Shown piece after piece: positions 1-10,565 of a stretch of 20,228 nucleotides of DNA. Numbering within the stretch: position 1 is the first letter of the stretch; the number at the start of each line of letters is the position of its first letter. Where the stretch lies: the NCBI GenBank assembly GCA_049999725.1, contig JBNGIS010017981.1:1-20228 (forward strand). Direction: 5' to 3'. Origin of the DNA: Haplomitrium mnioides. Taxonomy: Eukaryota > Marchantiophyta > Haplomitriopsida > Calobryales. The position numbers were made by a program, and so were the translations under genes. The notes under the pieces were generated by a model. The model was not told the origin of the DNA, made no database searches, and saw only the letters and a list, made by a program, of their open reading frames with translations.

Positions 1-579
1 TGGTAAAAAACCCACCTACAAGCCATGTAAAAATGCAAGATACACCTCTCAACCGTGGGATAAGTGAAACATGGACTTCCAAGGAAGGGCGGTGATGAAT
101 CGTGGAGGCTGAGGGGGAAACGAGCGCGGGGATAGACTACCTTGCTTTGAAGCTACGGGGAATGTTTTTGGGTGCAAGGAAAGCAGCGAGATACGTAAGA
201 GAGAGTTCTGGTGAGACCTTGGGTGCATTGGGTGAACTCGTGAAGGAAGGCCATCACAGGGTGGAGGTGGACTAAGGAGGTGCTGGGAATCGCTGAGCGG
301 GAGGCTCTAGAGGCTCAGACTACTCAGGTGTACTCACATTTGAAGGCGGACCAACATTTGGAGGTGGACCAACACTCAGAGGAGAGGAGAGTTCTTTCTG
401 TTTGTATTTCATGAGGGGCAGCCAAGGGGGGGTCCTAGTGTCGCCTTAGCTTTAGTTTGTGCAGGAGAATCAGTCCCAGAAGCATTGGGAGAGTGTTGCT
501 AGTGGTATAATCTTGTGGAGAAGGGAGAGGAGTGGCCACGTAGTGCCTGCGCACTGCGTGGAAGATCCATCCAATTCTC

Positions 580-720
580 GGGTGGAGTGGGTGATCTAGC
601 AGCTGGGAGGGCTGTCTTCCAGAGGTGGAAGTTAAATAAGACCTCTTCCAAGCCTGAGGAAGTAAATTCAGGGCTTCTCGCGAGGGAAGTTAAAAAACTA
701 TCTGGACAGGGTGTGTGAGT
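580..720 (+). repeat. Dispersed repeat block, copy 1 (pairs with 11619-11760)
   Basis: The block shares long exact runs with 11619-11760, including GGGTGGAGTGGG, CTGTCTTCCAGAGGTGGAAG, TGAGGAAGTAAA, CAGGGCTTCTC, GAGGGAAGTTAAAAAA and GGGTGTGTG, in the same order and orientation. By eye about four fifths of the positions agree. It lies about 815 bp before its element's end; the partner lies about 730 bp before its own. This is the best evidence that the two non-satellite regions belong to one family. Confidence 0.85.
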
Positions 721-1073
721 GGGGAGAGAGTGGCAGTGAGATTGATGCTTCTGGTGTTGTTGAGATTGCAGAGGCAGGATTTATAATTGGAGCTCAGATT
801 CTGAACCATTGTTTGAAACTTCAAACGGGCAGAGGATTGGGTTGAGAAAGCTGAGGCAGGTTGCAGGGAAGGATTCGGGCTGGCGAAGGAGGAACCAAGG
901 GCTACATTATCTACAATGCTGGTCAGGCTGAAGTGTTGGCAATAATTGCTGTACAAGAGTGGAGGCAGTGATGTTAGGAGCGTTAGGAAGAGGGAATGAT
1001 AGTTTTGCATGTGCCTAGGAAGGCTAATAAGTAGGGTTCCACGTTTTAGTTGTAATTTCCATTCTGTTGGGGG

Positions 1074-1079
1074 AATAAA
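1074..1079 (+). promoter_or_regulatory. Possible polyadenylation signal AATAAA
   Basis: AATAAA sits in the shared string GAATAAAGTG, which also occurs at 12221-12230 in the second element. It lies downstream of the TATA-like box near 780, as expected for the R-U5 part of an LTR read on the plus strand. The hexamer alone is weak evidence; the shared decamer and position strengthen it. Confidence 0.35.
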
Positions 1080-4000
1080 GTGGATAGCTCTGCTTGGTTG
1101 GGTGCTGGAGTAGCTGGCCCTAGTGATAGTTCAGTACTTGGTGGAGTGTTGGGTCTTGGTGGTGTTAGGACGCAACCTGTAGAAGAAGGCTGCAAGCCTA
1201 TTACTGTGTAATAAGTGCATACACCCTTGTGTAAAGGAGGTGAAATTGAATATCTGCAGCTGGATTTGCCTCAAGCACAGTGTTGGATGTACCCCAGGAT
1301 CAATTGATTTGTGGTTGCTCTGTGTGTGGTGGAGAGGAAGTCAGGTCGGCCTTGTGCTTGGTGGGTTTGAGAGTTGTGTGGAAGTGCAAGGTGAGAGGTT
1401 CAGGATTGTTAAGATCTGAATTCGCTAACGATGGTGCTGGGGCCGTCTCATTAAAGAGCCCGGTTACTCTTTGTCACCCCTTTCCTCTGAAAGAGCATCA
1501 GTTGGGTGTTAATAGAGGAGGCAAGGGCGTGACAATATACATTCGTTAATCCATCTCAAAACAATTTTAATTTACATTTGCCAATCCACCTTTCAACCAC
1601 CAAACACATTGCTTATTACAAATGAGAGCTCCAATTTACATTCCGTAGTCCACCTTTGATCTACCATATACATTGATTAATCAACCTTAGGTGTTCCACC
1701 TTTGGCTGACCATGTACATTGCTTAATCCATCTCAGAACAATTGCAATTTACATTTGCGAATCCACCTTTAAACCACCAAACACATTGGTTAATACAAAT
1801 GAGAACTCCAATTTACATTCCGTAGTCCACGTTTGATCAACCATATACATTGGTTAATCTACCTCACGTGTTCCATCTTTGGCCCACCATATACATTGGG
1901 TAATCTCTCTCCAATATACATTCCATAGTTCACCTTTGATCTACCATATACATTGGTTAATCCACTTCAAGTGTTCCACCTTTGGCCCACCATATACATT
2001 GGTTAATCCATCTCAAAACAATTGCAATTTTCATTTGCGAGTCCACATTTAAACCACCACACACAGTGGTTAATACAAATGAGAACTCCAATTTACATTC
2101 CGTAGTCCACCTTTGATCTACCATATACATTGGTTAATCCTCTCACGTGTTCCACCTTTGGCCAACCATATACATTGGTTAATCCATCTCAAAACTATTG
2201 TAATCTACATTTGCGAGTCTACCTTTAAACCACCATACACATTGGTTAATACAAATGAGAACTCCAATTTACATTTCGTAGTCCACCATTGATCTACCAT
2301 CTACATTGGTTAATCCAACTAAGGTGTTGCACCTTTGGCCGACCATATACATTGGTTAATCCATCTCAAAACAATTGCAATTTACATTTTCGAGTCCACC
2401 TTTAAACCACTATACACATTGGTGAATACAAATGAGAACTCCAATTTACATTCTGTAGTCCCACTTTGATCTACCATATACATTGGTTAATCCACCTAAG
2501 GTGTTTTACCATTGGCCGACCATATACATTGGTTAACCCATCTAAGAACAATTGCAATTTACATTTGCGAGTCCACCTTTAAACCACCATACAAATTGGT
2601 TAATACAAATGAGAACTCCAATTTACATTCCATAGTCCACCTTTGATCTACTATATATATTGGTTAATCCACTTCAGGTGTTCCACCATTGGCCAACCAT
2701 ATACATTGGTTTATCCATCTCAAAACAATTCCAATTTACATTTGCGAGTCGACTTTTAAACCACCATACACATTGGTTAATACAAATGAGAGCTCCAATT
2801 TACATTATGTAGTCCACCTTTGATCTAAAATATACATTGGTTAATCGACCTCAGGTGTTCCACCTTTGGCCGACCATATACATTGGTTAATCTATCTCAG
2901 AACAATTGCAATTTACATTTTCCAGTCCACCTTTAAACCACCATACACATTGGTTAATAAAAATGAGAACTCCAATTTACATTCCGTAGTCCACCTTTGA
3001 TCTACCATATACATTGGTTAATCTAGCGTAGGTGTTCCACCTTTGGCCAAGTATATACATTGGGTAATCCATCTCAAAACAATTGCAATTTACATTTACG
3101 ATTCCACCTTTAAACCACCATCCATATTGGTTAATACAAATGAGAACTCCAATTTATATTCCATAGACCACCTTTGATCTACCATATACATTTGTTAATC
3201 CACTTAAGGTGTTCCACCTTTGGCCCACCATATACATTGGCTAATCCATCTTAGAACAATTGCAATTTACATTTGCGAGTCCACTTTTAAACCACAATAC
3301 ACATTGGTTAATATACATTAGAACTCCAATTTACATTCTGTAGCCCACCTTTGATCTACCATATACATTGGTTTATCCACTTCAATTGTTCCACCTTTGG
3401 GCTACCATATACATTGGTTAATCCATCTCAAAACAATTGCGATTTAGATTTGCGACTCCACGTTTAAAATACCATACACATTGGTTAATACAAATGCGGA
3501 CTTCAATTTACATTCCGTAGTCCACCTTTGATCTACCATATACATTGGTTAATCCACCTTAGGTGTTCCACCTTTGGCCAACTATACACATTGGTTAGTC
3601 CATCTCAAAACAATTGCAATTTACATTTGCGAGTCTACTTTTAAACCACCATACACATTGGTAAATACAAATGAGAAGTCCAATTTACATTTCGTAGTCC
3701 ACCTTTGATCTACCATATACATTGGTTAATCCAACTCAAGTGTTCCACCTTTGGCCGACCATATACATTGGTTAATCCATCTCAAAACAATTGCAATTTA
3801 CATTTGCGAGTCCACTTTTAGACCACTATACACATTGGTTAATACAAATGAGAACTCCAATTTACATTCCGGAGTCCCACTTTGATCTACCATATACATT
3901 GGTTAATCCACCTAAGGTGTACCACCTTTGGCCTACCATATACATTCGTTAATCCATCTTAGAATAATTGCAATTTACATTTGCGAGTCCACTTTCAAAC

Positions 4001-4242
4001 CACCATACACATTGGTTAATACACATGAGAACTCCAATTTACATTCCGTAGTCCACCTTTGATCTACCATATTTATTGGTTAATCTACCTCAGATGTTCC
4101 ACCTTTGGCCCACCATATACATTCGTTAATCCATCTCAAAACAATTGCAATTTACATTTGCGAGTCCACCTTTAAACCACCATACATATTGGTTAGTGCA
4201 AATGATAACTCCAATTTACATTCCGTAGTCTCCCTTTGATCT

Positions 4243-4333
4243 ACCAAATACATTGTTAATCCACTTGAGGTGTTCCACCTTTGATCTACCATATACATTG
4301 GTTAATCCACTTTAGGTGTTCCACCTTTGGCCA
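4243..4333. repeat. Doubled C subunit (C-C) within array 1
   Basis: Cores at 4243 and 4288 are both followed by C-type bodies (CCACTTGAGGTG and CCACTTTAGGTG), before the next A at 4334. The first C ends in the B-type tail GATCT instead of GGCCC, so it looks like a crossover between the ends of a C and a B subunit. The unit gains one subunit of about 46 bp. Confidence 0.8.
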
Positions 4334-4630
4334 AGCATATACATTGGTTAATCCATCTCAAAACAATTGCAATTTACATTTGCGAGTCCACTTTTAAACC
4401 ACCATACACATTGGTTAATACAAATGGGAGCTCGAATTTACATTCTGTAGTCCACCTTAAATCTACCATGTACATTGGCTTATCGACCTCACATGTTCCA
4501 CCTTTGGCCGACCATACACATTGCTTAATCCATCTCAGAACAATTCCAATTGACATTTGCGAGTCCACCTGTAAACCACCATACACATTGGTTAATACAA
4601 ATGAGAACTCCAATTTACATTCCGTAGTCC

Positions 4631-4984
4631 ACATTTGATCTACTATATACATTGGTTAATCCACCTCATGTGTTCCATCTTTGGCCCAACATATACATTG
4701 GTTAATCCATCTCAGAAAAATTGCAATTTACATTTGCTAGTCCACCTTTAAACAACCATACACATTGGTTAATACAAATGAGAACTCCAATTTACATTCC
4801 GTAGTCCACATTTGATCTACTATATACATTGGTTAATCCACCTCATGTGTTCCATCTTTGGCCCAACATATACATTGGTTAATCCATCTCAGAAAAATTG
4901 CAATTTACATTTGCTAGTCCACCTTTAAACAACCATACACATTGGTTAATACAAATGAGAACTCCAATTTACATTCCGTAGTCC
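4631..4984. repeat. Perfect tandem duplication of one 177-bp unit (4631-4807 and 4808-4984)
   Basis: The two units are identical over 177 bp by direct reading and share variants rare elsewhere: ACATTTGATCTACTATA, CATGTGTTCCATCTTTGG, CAGAAAAATTG, TTTGCTAGTCC and AACAACCATAC. Neighbouring units differ from one another at many positions, so this pair is the most recent duplication event visible in array 1, unless it was introduced by assembly. Confidence 0.93.
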
Positions 4985-5692
4985 ACCTTTGATCTACCAT
5001 ATACATTGGTTAATCCACCTCAACTGTTCCACCTTTGGCCCACCATAGACATTGGTTAATCCATCTTAGAACAATTGCAATTTACATTTGCGAGTCCACC
5101 TTTAAACCACTACACACATTTGTTAATACAAATAGGAACTTCAATTTACATTCCAGAGTCCACGTTTGATCTACGATATACATTGGTAAATCGACCTTAG
5201 GTGTTCCACCTTTGGCCGACCATATACATTGGTTAATCCATCTCAGAACAAATGAAATTTACATTTGCGAGTCCACCTTTAAGCCACCATATCCACCTGA
5301 GGTGTTCCACTTTTGGCCGACCATATACATTGGTTAACCCATCTGAGAACAATTGCAATTTACATTTGTGAGTCCACCTTTAAACCACCATACACATTGG
5401 TCACTACAAATGAGAACTCCAATTTACATTCCGTAGTCCACCTTTGATCAACCATATACATTGGTTAATCCAGTTCAGGTGTTTCCCCTTTGGCCTACCA
5501 TATACATTAGTTAATCCATCTTGGAAAAATTGCAATTTATATTTGCGAGTCCACTTTTAAACCACAATACACATTAGTTAATATACATTAGAACTCCAAT
5601 TTACGTTACGTAGTCCACCTCTGATCTACCATATACATTGGTTTATCCACTTCAAGTTTTCCACCTGTGGCCCAGCATATACATTGGTTTAT

Positions 5693-6330
5693 CCATCTCA
5701 AAACAATTGCAATTTAGTTTTGCGAGTCCACCTTTAAACCACCAAACACATTGGTTAATACAAATAAGAGCTCCAATTTACATTCTATAGTCCACCTTTG
5801 ATCTACTATATACATTGGTTAATCGACCTCAGGTGTTCCACCTTTGGCCAACCTTGTACATTGCCTAATCCATCTCAGAACAATTGCAATTTACATTTGC
5901 GAGTCCACCTTTAAACTACCAAGCACATTGGTTAATACAAATGAGAACTCCAATTTACATTCCGTAGTCCACCTTTGATCTACCATATACATTGGTTAAT
6001 CCACCTCAAGTGTTCCACCTTTGGCCTACCATATGCATTGGTCAATCCATCTCAGAAAAATTGAAATTTACATTTGCGAGTCCACCTTTAAACCACCATA
6101 CACATTGGTTAATACAAATGAGAACTCCAATTTACATTCCGTAGTCCACGTTTGATCTACCATATACATTGGTTAATCTACCTCACGTGTTCCACCTTGT
6201 GCCCACCATATGCATTGGGTAATCCATCTCAAAACAATTGCAATTTACATTTGCGAGTGCACCTTTAAACCACTACACACATTGGTTAATACAAATAGGA
6301 ACTCCAATTTACATTCCGTAGTCCACCTTT
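5693..6330. repeat. Segmental duplication, copy 1 (offset 1593 bp = 9 units)
   Basis: A series of rare variants here recurs downstream in the same order: AATTTAGTTTTGCGAG (5711 and 7304), ACCACCAAACACATTGG, TTAATCGACCTCAGG, a TGTACATTGC core (about 5856 and 7449), AAACTACCAAGCACATTGG (5913 and 7506), GTCCACGTTTGATC, CCTTGTGCCCACCATATGCA and CCACTACACACATTGG. The offset is exactly 1593 bp up to the 46-bp loss in copy 2. This is a nine-unit higher-order period above the trimer. Confidence 0.8.
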
Positions 6331-7285
6331 GATCTACCATATACATTGGTTAATCCACCTCAGGTGTTCCACCTTTGGCCCACTATATACATTGGATAAT
6401 CCATCTCAGAAGAATTGCAATTCACATTTGCGAATCCACCTTTAAACCGTCATACACATTGGTTAATACAAATGAGAACTCCAATTTACATTCCGTAGTC
6501 CACCTTTGATCTACCATTTATATTGGTTAATCCACTTCAGGTGTTTCACCATTGGCCAACCATATACATTGGTTAATCCATCTCAAAACAATTGCAATTT
6601 ACATTTGCGAGCGCATTTTTAAACCACCATACACATTGGTTAATACAAATGAGAGCTCCAATTTACATTTTGTAGTCCACCTTTGATCTACCATATACAT
6701 TGGTTAATCCAACTCAGGTGTTCCACCTTTGGTCGACCATATACATTGGTTAATCCATCTCAAAACAATTGCAATTTAAATTTGCGAGTCCTCTTTTACA
6801 CCACTATACACATTGGTTAATACAAATGAGAACTCCAATTCACGTTCTGTAGTCCCACTTTGATCTACCATATACAGTGGTTAATCCATCTAAGGTGTTC
6901 CACCTTTGGCCTACCATATATATTCGTTAATCCATCTCAAAACAATTGCAATTTACATTTGCGAGTCCACTTTTAAGCCACCACACACATTGGTTAAAAC
7001 AAATGAGAACTCCAATTTACATTCCGTAGTCCACCTTTGATCTGCCATATACATTGGTTAATTTACGTAAGATGTTCCACCTTTGACCCACCATATACAT
7101 TGGTTAATTCATCTCAAAACAATTGCAATTTACATTAGCGACTCCATCTTTAAACCACCACACACGTTGGTTAATACAAATGAGAACTCCAATCTACATT
7201 CCGCAGTCCACCTTTGATCTACCATATACATTGGTTGATTCACTTCAGGTGTTCCACCTTTGGCCCACCATATATATTGGTTAAT

Positions 7286-7876
7286 CCATCTCAAAACAAT
7301 TGCAATTTAGTTTTGCGAGTCCACCTTTAAACCACCAAACACATTGGTTAATTCAAATGAGAACTCCAATTCACATTCCGTAGTCCACCTTTGATCTAGC
7401 ATATACATTGGTTAATCGACCTCAGGTGTTCCACCTTTGGCCGACCGTGTACATTGCTTAATCCATCTCAAAATAATTGCAATTTACATTTGCGAGTCCA
7501 CCTTTAAACTACCAAGCACATTGGTTAATACAAATGAGAACTCCAATTTACATTCCGTAGTCCACCTTTGATCTACCATATACATTGGTTAATCCACCTC
7601 AGAAAAATTGCAATTTACATTTGCGAGTCCACCTTTAAACCACCATACACATTGGTTAATACAAATGGGAACTCCAATTTACATTCCGTAGTCCACGTTT
7701 GATCTACCATATACATTGGTTAATCTACCCACGTGTTCCACCTTGTGCCCACCATATGCATTGGGTAATCCATCTTCGAACAATTGCAATTTACATTTGC
7801 GAGTCCACCTTTAAACCACTACACACATTGGTTAATACAAATGAGAACTCCAATTTACATTCCGTAGTCCACCTTT
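7286..7876. repeat. Segmental duplication, copy 2, missing one C subunit
   Basis: It carries the same marker variants as 5693-6330. Near 7598-7603 the text runs from CCACCTCAG of a C subunit straight into AAAAATTGCAATTTACA of an A subunit. After that point the offset to copy 1 falls from 1593 to 1547, which is exactly the 46-bp length of C, and then to 1546 after a single-base loss near 7730. The shared CTCAG in C and A is the likely crossover point. Confidence 0.8.
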
Positions 7877-8281
7877 GATCTACCATAGACATTGGTTAAT
7901 CCACCTCAGGTGTTCCACCTTTGGCCCACTATATACATTGGTTAATCCATCTCAGAACAATTGCAATTTACATTTGCGAGTCCACCTTTAAACCACCACA
8001 CATATTGGTTAATACAAATGAGAACTCCAATTTACATTCCATAGTCCATCTTTGATCTACCATATACATTGGTTAATCCACCTCAGGTGTTCCACTTTTG
8101 GCCCACCATATACATTGGTTAATCCATCTTAGATCAATTGCGATTTACATTTGCCAGTCCACCTTTAAACCACCATACACATTGGTTAATAGAAATTAGA
8201 ACTCCAATTTACATTTTGTAGTCCACCCTTGATCTACCATATACATTGGTTAATCCACCTCAGGTGTTCCACCTTTGGCCC

Positions 8282-8458
8282 ACCATATACATTGGTTAAT
8301 CCATCTCAGAACAATTGCAATTTACATTTGCGAGTCTACCTTTAAACCACCATACACATTGGTTAATACAAATGAGAACTCCAATTCACATTCCGTAGTC
8401 CACATTTGATCTACCATATACATTGGTTAATCTGCCTCACGTGTTCCACCTTTGGCCC
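8282..8458. repeat. Reference 177-bp satellite unit (A 8282-8348, B 8349-8412, C 8413-8458)
   Basis: The core recurs at 8282, 8349, 8413 and again at 8459, giving spacings of 67, 64 and 46 bp. A and B align along most of their length (both carry CAATTTACATT or a one-base variant, then AGT, CCAC and TTT). C shares TTAATCCAYCTCA with A but lacks about 21 bp of its middle before rejoining at TTCCACCTTT. The simplest history is one ancestral monomer of about 65 bp, triplicated, with a deletion in the third copy, then amplified as a trimer. Confidence 0.9.
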
Positions 8459-8643
8459 ACTATATACATTGGTTAATCCATCTGAGAACAATTGCAATTT
8501 ACATTTGCAAGTCGACCTTTAAACCACCATACACATTGGCTAATACAAATGAGAACTCCAATTTACATTCCGTAGTCTACCTTTGATCTACCATATACAT
8601 TGGTTAATCCACTTCAGGTGTTCCACCTTTGGCCCACCATATA

Positions 8644-8648
8644 CATTG
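8644..8648. repeat. Target-site duplication CATTG, left copy
   Basis: CATTG is part of the satellite core and borders the first base of the insertion (TGTCAGCC). The same five bases follow its last base at 12488-12492, and the satellite unit resumes there in phase. Five-base duplications are usual for LTR-retrotransposon integrases. Confidence 0.8.
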
Positions 8649-10080
8649 TGTCAGCCGGTGCTTTGGAGCATTCAAGCGGAATTCACGGAATCAGAAGCAT
8701 CAGTGACCCAAATGCTCCTTAGCAAGTCTGAGGTCGTCGCAGGGACAAGTGATTACCTCAAACGGCTGATAAAAGCATGGAGCATGATTCGTAGGAGGGA
8801 AACAAGATCATGCGGAGGAGAGGAGGAAGGAGAGCAGGGATCGCCAACCAGGGGAAGGGCCCCATTTTCAAATTCAATCAGGCCAGCGGAAATCCGTGGG
8901 CCTAAGGAGGATACATGGATGGGACCTGAGGAGAAGGAACAGAGCAGCCACCCATGGCGAGGCGATCGCAGGAGGAAGACGAAGGGATCAACAACAAGGA
9001 AGCCCGAAGGCACTCCAAAGAAAGGCAGATCGCGGATGTCCTGCAGCGGCCACAAATCGGGAAGCAGGTGTCAGGAGCCGACAGGAGGAGATGAGATCGT
9101 CACGAGGGCGAGCAAGGCTAGGGAACAGGGACGCCTCGATCCCACAAGCAAGAGCGAACCCAACAGAGGCCGATCGAACGATCCATCTGAGTCGGTAAGT
9201 CCTGACGGAAGAGTGGAGTCCTCGAAAGGTCCTGCGAGATTCCACGGAAACGTGGCGTCTCTAGAGCCTTCGCGGGATTCCACGGACGACGTGGCAGCAC
9301 CAGGAGGTCCGTGGGGCTGCGGAAATGCGCCTCCCTAAGTGGGGAGCCCACTTAACGGGGTTCCGATGCGTCTTCCAACGTGGGGAGCCCGGTTAAGAGG
9401 GATCCACAAGGAACCCAACAGGGGAGCAAGGAAAGGGGCCCAAAACAGAGACTTATCGCGGGTTTGGCCGAAGGAAATCAGGAGAGTGCCGGAAGGGCGA
9501 TCTATCAAAGATCCGAGAGGAGGAAGAGCGCAGAAGTCGAAGAGGCGACCTAGCGCAGATTCGGCAAAGAGGAAACACATAGGAGAGCCGAAATAGGGAC
9601 TGATCTCTGATCTGATCGAACAAAACTGAGTGAAAGCGAAAAGGCGACTTGTCGGCAAACCGATTCGAACGACGCGCATCAGTGGCGAAGCGGTGACCCA
9701 GCGCAGACCATCCAACGAGAACAAGGTTGAGCCAGAAGGGCGATATGGCGCCTATCCGGTGGGGGGAAACGAAGGGCACTGCGAAATCACGATATGTCGG
9801 CGAATCGGCGAGCGAGATGAGAGCGGCCGGAAAACAAAGCTAACGCTGGTGCGACCGACGGAGGAGGTACCGACGTCGAAAGGGTGACACTTTGCCGCTT
9901 CGGCATCCAGAAAGGTAAAAGTTCGACGGGGTGCGGCAAAAAGTTCGAAAGGGGCGAACGGTCTGAAAGGGTCTAGTAGTTCTTATAGCGAGCTTTCCGA
10001 AGTGTTAACGGAGCTAACCTCAAGCGCGAGCAGTTCTTACTTTGAAGGTACGTCGAAACGACGACATCAACACCGTTCTT
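8649..10080. other. GC- and purine-rich left part of the insertion, no gene recognised
   Basis: The plus strand is rich in GGA, GAG and AAG runs and translates to Arg/Gly/Glu/Ser-rich frames with no recognisable domain. Short internal echoes occur: GATTCCACGG followed by ACGTGGC at about 9238-9256 and again at 9276-9295, and GTGGGGAGCCC at 9339 and 9380. Overlapping frames are open on both strands over 8750-9780, which is what high GC with few stop codons produces rather than evidence of genes. From about 9880 to 10080 I see nothing specific. Confidence 0.6.
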
Positions 10081-10558
10081 ATTTGGCAAGCAGGAGAAGT
10101 CCGTGGCGGTTCAACGGATGACGTGACGAGCGCAGGGAGTCCGCGGGAGGCTTCGGAAACGTGGCGCGCTGAGGAGCCGGGAGGTGTTTCCGAAGGTCAA
10201 ACTTCGGAAGAAGGGTCCGTGCGACGGTCCGCCTACCCTTTTGCGGGGCGGCGTCGGACGGCGCCCTTCAGATGACGTGGCGCCATGGGAAGTGCGCAGG
10301 GTTCCGTGGGTCAACATCGGAAGGAGGTCCGCGCGACGGTCCAAATACCCCTTTGCGGGGCGGCGTCCGACGCCGGCCCTCAGAGGACGTGGCGACATTA
10401 GGGATCCCGAGGCATTTCACGGGACACGCGGCGCTTGGAGAGGAGTTCACTTGACCTCGAGCAGCGTGCGAGTCAACTACGGAAGGAGAGGTTAGCGCGA
10501 CGGTCGGTCTACCCCCCTGGGGGGCGGCGTCGGACGGCGTTGCAGTGGACGACGTGGC
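9250..10558 (+). promoter_or_regulatory. Six dispersed ACGTGGC boxes (G-box/ABRE-like)
   Basis: ACGTGGC occurs at 9250, 9289, 10159, 10275, 10387 and 10552, mostly preceded by G, with a degenerate ACGTGAC near 10120. In plants this heptamer is the core of abscisic-acid-response and G-box elements bound by bZIP factors. Four copies sit once per unit in the GC-rich tandem repeats, so they multiplied with the repeat. Regulatory function is inferred from the motif only. Confidence 0.3.
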
Positions 10559-10565
10559 GCAAGGA
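10098..10565. repeat. GC-rich imperfect tandem repeats inside the insertion
   Basis: The module runs GCGACGGTC, a CCTACCC-like stretch, TTGCGGGGCGGCGTC, a GACG or ACGCC stretch, then GACGTGGCG. It begins at 10221, 10333 and 10497, so spacings are 112 and 164 bp. A partial fourth relative lies upstream near 10098-10170. Repeats of this kind are common in the U3 part of LTRs. Each module contains short inverted GC-rich arms (for example CCCCTTTGCGGGG near 10348), so hairpins are possible. Confidence 0.7.

Larger units (their letters stand above)
1..1534 (+). mobile_element. Right-hand end of an LTR-retrotransposon-derived element, cut by the window start
   Basis: This non-satellite stretch ends abruptly at the first satellite base. 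Its last 18 bp (1517-1534, ending GGGCGTGACA) match the last 18 bp of the insertion at 8649-12487 at 13 positions without gaps. An internal block, 580-720, is clearly similar to 11619-11760, and a weaker match (GGCGGACCA near 335-345, against about 11374-11383) is colinear with it. A TATA-like string lies near 780 and AATAAA at 1074, in the same order as in the second element. No gag, protease, reverse transcriptase or integrase can be read, and the short open frames at 515-718, 690-1010 (minus) and 1280-1549 have no recognisable content. The left end lies outside the window, so class and length are inferred. Strand is tentative. Confidence 0.6.
533..1534 (+). other. Candidate LTR of about 1.0 kb (alternative model)
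   Basis: A purine tract at 517-532 is followed directly by TGGCCACG, and the segment ends in CA at 1534 against satellite. The corresponding place in the second element is also a purine tract (11551-11569) followed by TG. From the tract to the TATA-like box is about 250 bp here and about 235 bp there. This fits a polypurine tract followed by a 3' LTR (1002 bp here, 917 bp there). Against it, no second LTR copy is visible at the left end of the 8649-12487 element, and similarity between the two elements continues upstream of the tract. I hold this as an alternative to one very long LTR. Confidence 0.3.
1535..8648. repeat. Satellite array 1: about 40 tandem units of 177 bp, each an A-B-C trimer
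   Basis: Continuous tandem repetition with a 177-bp period; 8282-8458 is a typical unit. Each unit has three subunits opening with the core ACCATAYACATTGGTTAAT: A of 67 bp (contains AAAACAATTGCAATTTACAT, ends AAACC), B of 64 bp (contains AATGAGAACTCCAATTTACA, ends GATCT) and C of 46 bp (contains GTGTTCCACCTTTGG). Units differ mainly by scattered substitutions. Irregular units occur near 1895-1910 (A joined to B with material lost), 4243-4333 (extra C), 5286-5295 (about 76 bp lost) and 7598-7603 (C lost). The array starts inside the core of an A subunit at the element end and is broken in the next A-type core at 8648. The length suits one nucleosome per unit, as for many centromeric satellites, but centromere identity is not shown by sequence. 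No gene lies inside. Confidence 0.97.

Noticed and set aside
4327-4652. Open frames of 92-103 codons on both strands within the satellite
   Set aside because: They are read-through of the 177-bp repeat and recur wherever chance removed a stop.
1535-8648. CRISPR-like array of repeats and spacers
   Set aside because: The intervals between cores are themselves repeated, with three uneven lengths; there are no unique spacers and no cas genes. It is a satellite.
8583-9338. 251-codon open frame, the longest in the window
   Set aside because: Its ATG lies in satellite DNA, it crosses the insertion boundary, and its Arg/Gly/Ser/Glu-rich product shows no domain. Other frames on both strands are open over the same GC-rich stretch.
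9335-9779. Minus-strand frames of 108-129 codons
   Set aside because: Overlapping frames in GC-rich DNA with no recognisable domain.
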